NCBI GenBank assembly: GCA_031289065.1
Contig: JAITQI010000032.1
Location: forward strand, 1-16,822
Length of the DNA: 16,822 bases
Direction: 5' to 3'
Origin: Oscillospiraceae bacterium
Lineage (GTDB): Bacteria; Bacillota; Clostridia; Oscillospirales; UBA929
In this document: positions 6,446-14,024 of the stretch, in pieces
How positions within the stretch are numbered: the first letter of the stretch is position 1
How the letters are laid out: the number at the start of each line of letters is the position of its first letter
The notes under the pieces: model-generated
The model's input: the letters and a program-made list of their open reading frames with translations, nothing else
Database searches by the model: none
What the model was told of the DNA's origin: nothing
Made by a program: the position numbers and the translations under genes

Positions 6446-7162
6446 ATGAAGGGTTACAAGCTCACATCAAAGGGAATTTTTACACTGACGCTGGTGTTTC
6501 TGGCCTTTTTCGCTGTGATGACCACAGGGCTCACCCTGTGGGCGGGGCGGTTGGCCGGGCCGCCGGAACTTCCGGACGACGTCGTTTCCTCCGGTGTACC
6601 TGTTGAGCCCTCTGTGAATCCCCCTGTGAGCACGGGGTATTTGAGTTCCCCGGGTCCGATTGCGGTGCCGTCGGCCCCGTCGTCGGACGTGTCGCCGGGT
6701 ACGACGCCGGACGGCCAGGGTACAGTGTCCCCTGGGACGCCGCCGGTGTCCCAGGGGCCGTCCGCCGAGCCGCCGTCCACGGGTGACCCGGTCGCGACCG
6801 ACCCGCCGGTCGGCGGGGGCGATTCGTGGCCCGACACGTATATGCAAATCACCTTCCCGCAGGGTGCCGCCGTGCTGACCACCGACAGTCACGCGGCCTT
6901 GGAGGCCTATCTGGCGTCGCTTCCGTCGGCGGACTTGGACAGTATCGCGTTGCTGATCGACGGGCGGGCGCATACCGACGAGGGCGGGGACAAAGAGGCG
7001 TTGCGTGTGCTGGCCGAGGCCCGGGGGGCGGCAGTGGCGGCCATTTGCGTGGCTTGGGGCCTTCCGGCGGACAACATTGCCACCTTTGTGTCCTGGGGGG
7101 AAGAGACGGCGCCGGAGGTGCTGGGCGCGTATCTGCACTTCTACCACCGGGGCGAAAAATAA
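6446..7162 (+). CDS. Membrane-anchored protein with OmpA-like domain
   Basis: I place the start at ATG 6446 (MKGYKLTSKGIFTLTLVFLA); GGAG lies 10 bp upstream, whereas an in-frame GTG further up gives an odd non-hydrophobic N-terminus. The 238-residue product has a single membrane anchor (10-32), a long Pro/Ser/Thr/Gly-rich extracytoplasmic linker (about 38-128), and a C-terminal domain (about 130-225) with an OmpA/MotB-like pattern: ITFPQGAAVL, a helix, then IDGRAHTDEGGDKEALRVLAEARGAAVAA, and ADNIATFVSWGEETAP. Compare the family pattern GHTD..G....N..LS..RA..V followed by G-E..P. OmpA-like domains bind peptidoglycan meso-DAP; here HTDEGGD supplies the conserved D and the RG pair sits where R normally lies, so binding competence is plausible but unproved. 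Such a domain in a monoderm would tether a membrane complex to the wall. It is likely co-transcribed with the coiled-coil gene upstream. Confidence 0.8.
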   Translation: MKGYKLTSKGIFTLTLVFLAFFAVMTTGLTLWAGRLAGPPELPDDVVSSGVPVEPSVNPPVSTGYLSSPGPIAVPSAPSSDVSPGTTPDGQGTVSPGTPPVSQGPSAEPPSTGDPVATDPPVGGGDSWPDTYMQITFPQGAAVLTTDSHAALEAYLASLPSADLDSIALLIDGRAHTDEGGDKEALRVLAEARGAAVAAICVAWGLPADNIATFVSWGEETAPEVLGAYLHFYHRGEK

Positions 7163-7204
7163 CAGCGAAGCCGCTGGGGCGGAGGTACTGCCGCCCAAAT
7201 CGGA

Positions 7205-7264
7205 TTACAATACGGGGACTTTGAAACCGCAAAACAAACGGCCGGGCTGCGCTCGGCTGTTTTT
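7205..7264 (+). promoter_or_regulatory. Terminator/attenuator-like hairpin just upstream of the hydratase gene
   Basis: AAACGGCCGGGC (7236-7247) and GCTCGGCTGTTT (7251-7262) pair over 12 positions including two G-U pairs, with a TGC loop and a downstream T-run. A TACAAT -10-like box (7205-7210) precedes it, but I see no good -35. Either it terminates the OmpA-like unit, or, because only 29 bp separate it from the next ATG, it is a leader attenuator. The sequence alone cannot decide. Confidence 0.5.
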
Positions 7265-7291
7265 GCGCACAGGAAGGAGAGGGTTTTTTCT

Positions 7292-9505
7292 ATGTCGGTT
7301 ACCACACACGAGGGGGGCTTTTACCTGCGAGAGGGGCGGCTGTTGCCAGAAGAGGAGGGCCGGGCCGCCGGTCTGCCCGAAGGGGCGGTCGCCCGGGGGG
7401 GTACCATGGCCCGAACCATCCTGGAGGCCCACAACACAGCGGGGGCGGGCGAAAGCCCCCGGTTGCGGTTTGACGCCATGGCCTCCCACGACATCACCTA
7501 CGTGGGCATCGTCCAAACCGCAAGGGCCAGCGGGCTTACAGCGTTTCCGCTGCCCTATGTGCTGACCAACTGCCACAACAGCCTGTGCGCGGTGGGGGGC
7601 ACCATCAACGAGGACGACCATCTCTTCGGCCTGTCCGCGGCGCGGCGGTATGGGGGGGAATATGTCCCGGCGCATTTGGCGGTCATTCATCAGTACATGC
7701 GGGAGCGGTATGCCGCCACCGGACACATGATTTTGGCCTCGGACAGCCACACCCGGTACGGGCCCTATGGGACGCTGGCCATCGGCGAAGGGGGCCCTGA
7801 GTTGGTTAAGCAACTACTTAACCGCACTTATGACATACCCTGGCCGGAGGTGGCGGCGGTCTGGGTGGAGGGGACCCCAAAACCGGGCGTAGGCCCTCAG
7901 GACGTTGCGATTGCGCTGATCGGCGCCACCTTCTCCACAGGGTTTCTCAAAAATAGGATATTGGAATTCATCGGGCCGGGTGTCTCGCAGTTGAGCATGG
8001 ATTTCCGCAACGGCATCGATGTGATGACCACTGAGACCACCTGCCTGTCCAGTGTGTGGCGAACCGACGAACGGGTGCGGGAGGAGCTGACCCGTTTCGG
8101 TCGTCCGGAGGCGTACAAGCCCCAGGACCCGGCGGACGGGGCGTACTACGACGCCCTGGTGCGCGTTGATTTGAGCGCGATCGAGCCCATGATCGCCCTG
8201 CCCTTTCACCCCAGCCGGGCGTACACCATCGCCGACTTTCGCCGGAACGCCGCCGACCTGCTCCGGGATGTGTCCGCGGAGGCGGCGCGTCAGTGGGGCG
8301 TTCCGGCCCCCGCTCTGGCCGACGGCAAGGTGCGCAATGGCGCGGTACGGGTGGATCAGGGGGTCATTGTGGGCTGTTCGGGGGGGTTGTACGAGAACAT
8401 TGCCGCCGCCCGGGACATTCTGCTCCAGGGGGGCCTGAACAGCGGTGCCTTCGCTCTGTCGGTCTACCCGGCCAGCCAGCCCATGACGCTGGCGTTGTCC
8501 CGGGAGGGCATTCTGGCCGACCTGATGACGGCGGGAGCCACCATCCGTTCGGCCTTTTGCGGCCCCTGCTTCGGCGCGGGGGATGTGCCGGGCAGCGGAG
8601 GACTGTCCGTCCGACACGCCACCCGCAATTTCCCCAACCGGGAGGGCAGCAAGCCGGGGGAGGGGCAGACCGCCTTCGTGGCCCTCATGGACGCCCGTTC
8701 CATCGCCGCCACCGCCTTAAACGGCGGCCTGCTGACCGCCGCCACCGAGCTGCCCGCGCCGCCGCCGCCCATCGGGACGCCGGGGTATACCTTCGATCCC
8801 GCGCCTTATGAACGGCGGGTGTTCCGGGGGGTGGGCCGCCCCGCGCCGGATACGCCGCTGGTCTTGGGGCCGAACATCGCCGACTGGCCCGCCCTGCCGC
8901 CGTTGCCCGATGATTTGCTGGTGACCGTTGTGTCGAGCATCACCGACCCGGTGACCACCACCGACGAGCTCATTCCCTCGGGGGAGACATCGTCCTATCG
9001 CTCCAACCCGTTGCGGCTGGCCGAATTCACCTTGTCCCGCAAGGACCCGGGCTATGTGAGCCGAGCCAAAGCGGTGAGGGCGGCTGAAGCGGAACGGCGG
9101 GAGGCATCGAAGGCCGGGCCCGCCTTGGGCAGCGCGGTGGCCGCCTTCAAACCGGGGGACGGTTCGGCCCGAGAACAAGCGGCCTCCTGCCAGCGGGTGC
9201 TGGGCGGGGTGGCCAACATCGCGGCGGAGTACGCCACCAAGCGATACCGTTCCAACCTGATCAACTGGGGGATGCTGCCCTTTGTGTGGCGCGAGCTGGC
9301 CGACAGGCCGCTGGCGGTGGGGGATACGCTGCTGATCCGAGGCCTTCGGGGGATCCTGACAGGGGACGGGGCGGACGTTCCGGCCCTCCTGACCCGGGAC
9401 GGTGTGGAAACGCCGGTCACGCTGACCCTGCCCGGGCTGACAAGAGGGGAGCGGGACATCATCCTGGCCGGCTGCCTAATCAACTACTATGCCGGCGGGC
9501 AATGA
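7292..9505 (+). CDS. Aconitase-superfamily hydratase, YbhJ-like
   Basis: The 737-residue protein has the complete aconitase architecture. The N-terminal domain carries TNCHNSLC (92-99) and SDSHTRYGPYGTLAIGEGG (150-168), the usual active-site DSHT loop. The three [4Fe-4S] cysteines are C362 (IVGCSGG) and C423/C426 (AFCGPCFGAGD). RNFPNREG (445-452) matches the substrate loop, and the C-terminal swivel has GDGSAREQAAS (622-632), equivalent to the G-[DE]-GSSRE motif. All cluster and catalytic elements are present, so it is likely an active dehydratase. The overall sequence differs from classical aconitase A, B and LeuC; I relate it to the YbhJ/hydratase group, whose substrate is not established. 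The start is supported by AAGGAG about 12 bp upstream. It overlaps the following ChrA-type gene by 17 bp, so the substrate or product may be linked to export by that pair; this link is inference. The class is strong, the function unresolved. Confidence 0.88.
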   Translation: MSVTTHEGGFYLREGRLLPEEEGRAAGLPEGAVARGGTMARTILEAHNTAGAGESPRLRFDAMASHDITYVGIVQTARASGLTAFPLPYVLTNCHNSLCAVGGTINEDDHLFGLSAARRYGGEYVPAHLAVIHQYMRERYAATGHMILASDSHTRYGPYGTLAIGEGGPELVKQLLNRTYDIPWPEVAAVWVEGTPKPGVGPQDVAIALIGATFSTGFLKNRILEFIGPGVSQLSMDFRNGIDVMTTETTCLSSVWRTDERVREELTRFGRPEAYKPQDPADGAYYDALVRVDLSAIEPMIALPFHPSRAYTIADFRRNAADLLRDVSAEAARQWGVPAPALADGKVRNGAVRVDQGVIVGCSGGLYENIAAARDILLQGGLNSGAFALSVYPASQPMTLALSREGILADLMTAGATIRSAFCGPCFGAGDVPGSGGLSVRHATRNFPNREGSKPGEGQTAFVALMDARSIAATALNGGLLTAATELPAPPPPIGTPGYTFDPAPYERRVFRGVGRPAPDTPLVLGPNIADWPALPPLPDDLLVTVVSSITDPVTTTDELIPSGETSSYRSNPLRLAEFTLSRKDPGYVSRAKAVRAAEAERREASKAGPALGSAVAAFKPGDGSAREQAASCQRVLGGVANIAAEYATKRYRSNLINWGMLPFVWRELADRPLAVGDTLLIRGLRGILTGDGADVPALLTRDGVETPVTLTLPGLTRGERDIILAGCLINYYAGGQ

Positions 9506-10079
9506 TAAAAACGCCCCCGGGCGGTCTGGGGCGCGGAGTTTGTGGCGCATCTTCCTGGTCATGCTGCGCATCGGGGCGGTCACTTTCGGCGGCGGCTACG
9601 CGATGATCCCGCAAATGTCCCGGGATTTCACCGAAAAATACGGCTGGATCGAGGCCCGGGATATCGCGGATCTGTTCGCGGTGGCCCAGTCGGCGCCCGG
9701 GGTCATCGCCATCAACGCCTCTATTTTGGTGGGCTACCGCATCGCGGGCCTGCCGGGGGCGCTGGTGGCGGCTTTGGGCGCCATATTGCCGTCGCTGGTC
9801 ATTCTGTCGGCGGTGACGGTGGGCTACCGGGCCTTTATCGGCAACCCTTATGTGTTGGGGGCCCTGCGGGGCGTCCGCGCCGCCGTGGTGGGCATGTTGC
9901 TGTCGGCGACCTGCAAGCTGGCCCCCGCGTCGGTCAGGGGGGCGTTGGGGTGGGCGCTGTTTTTGGCGGCGTTGGGCGTGGCGGTATTTTTGCCGCAGGT
10001 CAACGCCGTTTGGATTCTGCTGGCCGGGGGGCTGATCGGCGTGCTGTTCTTGCGGCGGAAGGGGCGTGACGGGGTGTGA
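9489..10079 (+). CDS. Chromate transporter family protein, half-size (first of pair)
   Basis: The 196-residue polytopic protein matches the ChrA half-domain: LVMLRIGAVTFGGGYAMIPQM with the FGGGYAMIP motif, AQSAPGVIAINASILVGYRIAGLPGALVAALGAILPSLVI, and later hydrophobic helices. A short basic C-terminal tail (RRKGRDGV) ends it. The start is uncertain: the ATG at 9489 overlaps the hydratase by 17 bp and lacks a clear ribosome site, and the core of the family starts around residue 18. Half-size members are usually encoded in pairs and assemble as a heterodimer equal to one full ChrA. Members may transport chromate, sulfate-like anions or other organic anions; the substrate here is unknown, and the coupling to the hydratase hints at an organic acid. 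It overlaps the next gene as GTGA. Confidence 0.9.
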   Translation: MPAGNDKNAPGRSGARSLWRIFLVMLRIGAVTFGGGYAMIPQMSRDFTEKYGWIEARDIADLFAVAQSAPGVIAINASILVGYRIAGLPGALVAALGAILPSLVILSAVTVGYRAFIGNPYVLGALRGVRAAVVGMLLSATCKLAPASVRGALGWALFLAALGVAVFLPQVNAVWILLAGGLIGVLFLRRKGRDGV

Positions 10080-10618
10080 TCGGACGTGTCTTGCAGCTGT
10101 TTTGGCTGTGTTTCCGGGTAGGGCTGTTCACCTTCGGGGGGGGTATGGCCATTGTGCCTCTTATCCAACAAAGCCTTGTGTCAGAAGGATTTATGACCAT
10201 CGACGAGTCCATCGACATGATCGCCGTCTCCCAGATGACGCCCGGCCCCTTCGCCGTCAACGCGGCCACCTTCGCGGGCACCAAGCTGGCGGGCGTGCCG
10301 GGGGCGGTGGCCGCCACGCTGGGCATGGCGCTGCCCTCGATCCTCATCACCCTGCTTATCGCCCGGTTTTTCTTCGCCTTCCACAAGAAGCCCACCGTAA
10401 GGGCCGCCCTGGACGGCATTCGTCCGGCGGTGCTGGCCCTCATTGCCGGGGTGGTGTGGATCAGCGCCCGGACGGCGCTCTTGCTACCCGGGGGCGGGGT
10501 GGATATTTGGGCGTTGGCGCTGGCGTTGGGGGTCTTCGTCCTGTTACAGCGCACGAAGGTCAGCCCCGCGCTGCTGCTGCTGCTGAGCGGGGCCGCGGGG
10601 GCGGCGTTGTTTCGCTGA
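10076..10618 (+). CDS. Chromate transporter family protein, half-size (second of pair)
   Basis: The 180-residue companion to the upstream ChrA half. It uses a GTG start at 10076 overlapping the upstream TGA as GTGA, which indicates translational coupling. It has the same fold: FRVGLFTFGGGMAIVPLIQ (13-31, FGGGMAIVP motif), AVSQMTPGPFAVNAATFAGTKLAGVPGAVAATLGMALPSILI, then further hydrophobic helices to the end. The protein ends at AALFR with no long tail. The run of eight G at 10136-10143 in the FGGG motif is a possible slippage or sequencing-error point, but the frame is intact. The partners are similar but not duplicates: the Q-S-A-P-G motif of the first is Q-M-T-P-G here. Same family certainty as the first. 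Confidence 0.9.
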   Translation: MIGRVLQLFWLCFRVGLFTFGGGMAIVPLIQQSLVSEGFMTIDESIDMIAVSQMTPGPFAVNAATFAGTKLAGVPGAVAATLGMALPSILITLLIARFFFAFHKKPTVRAALDGIRPAVLALIAGVVWISARTALLLPGGGVDIWALALALGVFVLLQRTKVSPALLLLLSGAAGAALFR

Positions 10619-10640
10619 AAAACGGGTTTGGGATGCCTGT

Positions 10641-11414
10641 TCAGGCGTTCAAGGTTTCCCAGATGCCTTTCGCGTCCGGGTAAAGCAAGAAGCCTTCGCG
10701 GATACCCATGCCGGAGGCCAGGCTCATTTTTTTCAGGAGGCTTTGGGCGTCGTCGAACAGAACGAAGTGTGTTTGCTGGGTTTTCCGGTCCTTGTAAGTG
10801 AAATAGTGGCTGCACAGTTCCCGGGAAAAGAAGACCTGGCGGCCCTCGGCCAAGGCGTGCAGCTGATCCCTGTCTAGGCGAAGACCTTGCCCCTGAGCGT
10901 CGGGCAGGGTGATGTCCCGGGCGATGCGTTCCAATTCCAGGGCCAGACGGGGGCCAAAGTGTTCCCGGGCCTGGGCGAGGCGTTCCCGCAGGGAGCCGGA
11001 CACCAGCGCGGTGGGGATGATGACAGTGGCGTCTTCGGCCAATCCGGCATACAGTGGGGTGACGTACAGGGACAGACGCCGCTGGCGCAGGGCGGGCGCA
11101 AGGCGCTCCACAAAGGGTTCCAACTGGGGGGCGCAGGTCTGCTCGAAGTCGGCTACCACGCCTTCGAAATTCCGTGCGGAGCATTCTCGGAGAACCTCGT
11201 GGCACAGGGCTTCTGTGTCTCCGGGCTGGCCGTCGCAGTCCTCGTCGGACAGGGCCATCAGGCCGCCCCGCATGGAGGCGCCGATGCTGCCCCGGAGCAG
11301 GCTCAGGCCGGGGCCCACCCGGTAGGCCAGGTGGGCCACCCGCCGGGTGAGGGCGGCGGCCTCCCGGGTGTCCGGCGGCGCGGCGGTCAGGATGAGGTCA
11401 AAGGGAAACAACAT
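10641..11414 (-). CDS. GH18-like TIM-barrel protein, hypothetical
   Basis: I start at ATG 11414 (MLFPFDLILTAAPPDTREA) because AGGGAG lies about 9 bp upstream on the minus strand; longer in-frame starts add a low-complexity basic segment. The 257-residue protein begins with a beta strand and a helical segment, then REGVV-type strand 4 NFEGVVADFEQTC (82-94): EGVVADFE (84-91) lines up with the GH18 catalytic motif DGxDxDxE with D89 and E91 retained and the two upstream acids absent. Strand SLYVTPLYAG follows (115-124), and the C-terminal part HFVLFDDAQSLLKKMSLASGMGIREGF (216-242) resembles the GH18 DDxxSxxxK region that precedes strand 8. This suggests a glycoside-hydrolase-18-fold relative, possibly of the sporulation or YaaH/CotR-like type, perhaps without chitinase activity. 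It has no signal peptide that I can see. It is divergently placed from the YqeG operon and ends 22 bp from the ChrA pair stop. Fold assignment is tentative. Confidence 0.6.
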   Translation of the reverse strand: MLFPFDLILTAAPPDTREAAALTRRVAHLAYRVGPGLSLLRGSIGASMRGGLMALSDEDCDGQPGDTEALCHEVLRECSARNFEGVVADFEQTCAPQLEPFVERLAPALRQRRLSLYVTPLYAGLAEDATVIIPTALVSGSLRERLAQAREHFGPRLALELERIARDITLPDAQGQGLRLDRDQLHALAEGRQVFFSRELCSHYFTYKDRKTQQTHFVLFDDAQSLLKKMSLASGMGIREGFLLYPDAKGIWETLNA

Positions 11415-11461
11415 GGGCGGGGCTCCCTTTCTGCCACGCAAAACGAATCCCTGATTTGGGC

Positions 11462-11490
11462 TGTTCAAACGTCTGCGGGCGTGGTATACT
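11462..11490 (+). promoter_or_regulatory. Extended -10 promoter for the YqeG operon
   Basis: TATACT (11485-11490) is preceded by TGG, giving an extended -10 (TGnTATACT). A poor -35 TGTTCA (11462-11467) lies 17 bp upstream. It would start transcription near 11497, about 63 nt before the ATG at 11560. Confidence 0.5.
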
Positions 11491-11559
11491 GTGTAAGAAA
11501 GACCGAAGGTTGACGGCGGTTTCGCGGTCATTCATATATACGGACAGGTGCGGGCGATT

Positions 11560-12078
11560 ATGCGAAAGAGCCGATTTGGCGCAAATCTTATCCCCGACAA
11601 AGTGTTTGGGGCCATACAGGATATTCAGCCGGACTGGCTGCGGGCCCACGGGGTCAGGGGTTTGGCTGTGGATTTGGACAACACGCTGGCCTTTTACGGT
11701 CAGGCGGAGCCGGAACCCCAGGCGGTGCGATGGGTTCGGAGTTTGGTGGACGCGGGCATTCCGGTGGTGGTGGTGACCAACAACTCGGAAGCCCGGGTCA
11801 GGCAGTTTTGCGCTCCGTTGGGGGTGCCCTATGTCTTTCGGGCGGGCAAGCCGCGTCTGCGGGGTCTGAAGCAGGCCATCCAAATGCTGGGCCTGCCACC
11901 TGGGCAGATCGCCCAGGTGGGGGATCAGGTGTACACCGACGTCTGGGGGGCCAAGCGCAGCGGTATGACCGCTCTGCTGGTCAGCCCCATGCAGAAGGGG
12001 CATTTTCTGTTCAACCTGCGGCGGTGGCTGGAAGGGCCGTTTATTCGGCTGGCCCGGCGCGAGGAGGAATCGGCATGA
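11560..12078 (+). CDS. yqeG: YqeG-family HAD IIIA-type phosphatase
   Basis: A 172-residue HAD phosphatase. Motif I is DLDNT (D38, D40), motif II is VTNN (72-75), the lysine is in AGKPR (K97), and motif III is GDQVYTDVWGA (121-131), the hallmark of YqeG with D122 and D127. The C-terminus LVSPMQKGHFLFNLRRWLE is typical of the family. I prefer the ATG at 11560 (MRKSRFGANLIPD) with AGGTG about 9 bp upstream; an in-frame GTG at 11548 would add four residues. The family occurs widely in Firmicutes and cyanobacteria; its phosphatase substrate is not settled. It starts the YqeG/EndoIV/PepQ operon and overlaps the next gene as ATGA. Confidence 0.92.
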   Translation: MRKSRFGANLIPDKVFGAIQDIQPDWLRAHGVRGLAVDLDNTLAFYGQAEPEPQAVRWVRSLVDAGIPVVVVTNNSEARVRQFCAPLGVPYVFRAGKPRLRGLKQAIQMLGLPPGQIAQVGDQVYTDVWGAKRSGMTALLVSPMQKGHFLFNLRRWLEGPFIRLARREEESA

Positions 12079-12926
12079 GACATGCGCGGTTCGGTCCGGC
12101 GGGCAACGCCGAGAGCTTTTCCCAGACGCACAAGTCCTCCCTGCAAGCCCCCGAATGGTTGCGGGGCTTGGGGCTGGACGCTTATGAATACCAATGCGGG
12201 CGCGGGGTGAACATCGGCGAGGAGACCGCCCGGAAGTTGGGGGCGCTGGCCGCCGAGAACGATGTCGCCCTGTCGTTGCACAGCCCCTATTATATCAACC
12301 TGGCCGGGGAAGACGCCGAGCGGCGGGCCAAAAACATCGCCTATATCCTGCAAAGCGCCCGGGCGGCCGCCCTCATGGGGGCGACCCGGGTGGTGGTGCA
12401 TACCGGCGCGGCGGGGGGCGGCCTCGACCGGGACAGGGCGACGGAAACCGCGCTGAACACCCTGCGGGAGGCGCTGTCCCACATGGACGCGGCCGGGTTG
12501 GGGCATATCACACTGTGCCCCGAGACCATGGGTAAAATGAACCAATTGGGCACCTTGGAAGAGGTGCTGCGCCTTTGCCGCGAGGAGGCGCGGCTGTTGC
12601 CCTGCGTGGATTTCGGGCATCTGTACGCCCGCAGTCACGGGGCCTTCAACACGCCGGAGGCCTTCGCGGCGGCGCTGGACGCCATGGAGAGCGCCCTGGG
12701 GTCGGCCCGGGCGCGGATGTTTCACATCCATTTTTCCAAAATCGCCTTTTCCAAGGGCGGCGAGGTGAAACACCTGACGCTGGCGGACACCGAATTCGGC
12801 CCGGATTTCCGGCCGTTGGCCGCGCTCATGCGGGACCGGGGGTATACGCCGGTGTGCATCTGCGAGTCGGCGGGCACCCAGGCCGAGGACGCGGCGGCGT
12901 TGCGGGACATGTTTTTTGGGGCATAG
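12075..12926 (+). CDS. Endonuclease IV-like TIM-barrel protein (AP endonuclease family 2)
   Basis: The 283-residue protein begins MRHARFGPAGNAESF with GAGGAGGA just before the ATG, and the YqeG stop overlaps as ATGA. Metal-ligand positions of endonuclease IV can be followed in order: H69 (LSLHSPYYINLA), H109 (VVVHTGAAGG), E150 (LCPETMGKMNQLG), D179 and H182 (CVDFGHLYAR), H217 (MFHIHFSK), H233 (VKHL) and E264 (ICESAG). The spacing matches the E. coli Nfo numbering closely. The Asp in the DxH pair (D229 in Nfo) seems replaced by V231 or E230, so one zinc site may differ. The N-terminus lacks the classical GxHVS start. The fold and metals are well supported; whether it repairs abasic DNA or acts on another substrate is open. 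It lies between YqeG and the dipeptidase. Confidence 0.85.
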   Translation: MRHARFGPAGNAESFSQTHKSSLQAPEWLRGLGLDAYEYQCGRGVNIGEETARKLGALAAENDVALSLHSPYYINLAGEDAERRAKNIAYILQSARAAALMGATRVVVHTGAAGGGLDRDRATETALNTLREALSHMDAAGLGHITLCPETMGKMNQLGTLEEVLRLCREEARLLPCVDFGHLYARSHGAFNTPEAFAAALDAMESALGSARARMFHIHFSKIAFSKGGEVKHLTLADTEFGPDFRPLAALMRDRGYTPVCICESAGTQAEDAAALRDMFFGA

Positions 12927-12952
12927 AACCGGAAGAGAAGGGGACGATTTTG

Positions 12953-14023
12953 ATGAACCGATTGGACGATTTGCGCGCCCTTGCGGCGCGGGAGGGGCTG
13001 GACGCCCTGCTACTGACCTCGCCGGTGGCCCGGCGGTACGCCACGGGGTTCGCCTCCTCGGCGGGGATGGCGCTTGTCACGCCCCGGGCGGGTTATTTTT
13101 TTACCGATTTTCGCTACATCGAGGCGGCCCGCGCCCAGGTGACCGGGTATCAGGTGGAGATGACCGACCGGGCGCACCCCTACAAGGATCTGGTGGGGGC
13201 GCTGCTGACCGGGCTGGGCGTCGGCAAGCTGGGGTACGAGCAGGACACCATGACGGCGGGGCAGCTGGACGGGCTCCGGGCCGCCTGGCCGTCGGTGACC
13301 TTTACCCCGGCGCAGAAAGCCATGGACGCGTTGCGGCAGGTGAAAACCGAAGAAGAAATCGCCCGCATGGAGGCCGCCCAGCGGGTGTCCGAGGCCGCCT
13401 TTGAGGCGTTGTTGCCCAAGCTGCGGCCGGGTCTGACTGAGAGCCGGGTGCGGGCCGAGTTCATCTATCAAATGTTCTTGGCGGGGGCGGAAAACGTCTC
13501 TTTTGATCCCATCGTGGTGTCGGGGCCCAACTCCTCGCGCCCTCACGGCGAGGCGGGGGATCGGGCGTTGCAAGCGGGGGACTTTTTGACGCTGGACTTC
13601 GGCGTGGTCTACCGGGGCTACTGCTCGGACACCACCCGCACCCTGGCTATCGGGACGCCCACCGAGGAAATGCGGCGGGTCTATCAGGTGGTGCTGGCGG
13701 CCCAGGGGGCGGGCATCGTGGCGGCCCGGGCGGGTGTGACCGGCGCGTCCATCCATCAGGCGGCGGCGGATGTCATTGCGGCGGCTGGGTATGGGGACTA
13801 CTTTGGCCACGGGTTTGGGCACGGCTTGGGCCTGGAGGTACACGAGACGGGCGGGGCCGCGCCCCAAGCGGAAGAACCCCTGCCGGCGGGCATGGTGCTG
13901 TCGGCGGAGCCGGGGATTTACCTGCCGGGACGCTTCGGGGTGCGCATTGAGGACGTGATCGTGCTGACGGCCGAGGGAAATCGGAATTTGACGGCTCTTC
14001 CCAAGGATTTGTTGGTGATCTGA
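12953..14023 (+). CDS. Xaa-Pro dipeptidase-like M24 metallopeptidase
   Basis: The 356-residue protein starts at ATG 12953 with AAGGGGA about 9 bp upstream, 26 bp after the EndoIV-like gene. Residues 1-125 form the N-terminal creatinase-like domain (MNRLDDLRALAAREGLDALLL, with TDFRYIEAA). From 135 the pita-bread M24 domain carries the five metal ligands: D215 (TLDFG), D226 (CSDTTRT), H290 (GHGFGHGLG), E319 (SAEPGIY) and E333 (RIEDV), plus H297 (EVHE) and H198 (SRPHG). This is the pattern of YqhT/PepQ-type proline dipeptidases, which cleave Xaa-Pro dipeptides in the cytoplasm using two metal ions. Length is typical. No efp gene follows, although the two are neighbours in many Firmicutes. It ends the operon at the terminator near 14099. 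Confidence 0.93.
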   Translation: MNRLDDLRALAAREGLDALLLTSPVARRYATGFASSAGMALVTPRAGYFFTDFRYIEAARAQVTGYQVEMTDRAHPYKDLVGALLTGLGVGKLGYEQDTMTAGQLDGLRAAWPSVTFTPAQKAMDALRQVKTEEEIARMEAAQRVSEAAFEALLPKLRPGLTESRVRAEFIYQMFLAGAENVSFDPIVVSGPNSSRPHGEAGDRALQAGDFLTLDFGVVYRGYCSDTTRTLAIGTPTEEMRRVYQVVLAAQGAGIVAARAGVTGASIHQAAADVIAAAGYGDYFGHGFGHGLGLEVHETGGAAPQAEEPLPAGMVLSAEPGIYLPGRFGVRIEDVIVLTAEGNRNLTALPKDLLVI

Positions 14024-14024
14024 C

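Noticed and set aside
10134..10143. G-run in the second ChrA half as a frameshift
   Set aside because: The frame continues correctly through FGGGMAIVP and to the natural stop; the run just encodes glycines.
11415..11531. N-terminal extension of the GH18-like protein
   Set aside because: The extension (MTAKPPSTFGLSYTVYHARR and on) overlaps the divergent YqeG promoter, has no ribosome site, and the AGGGAG at the downstream ATG is clear.
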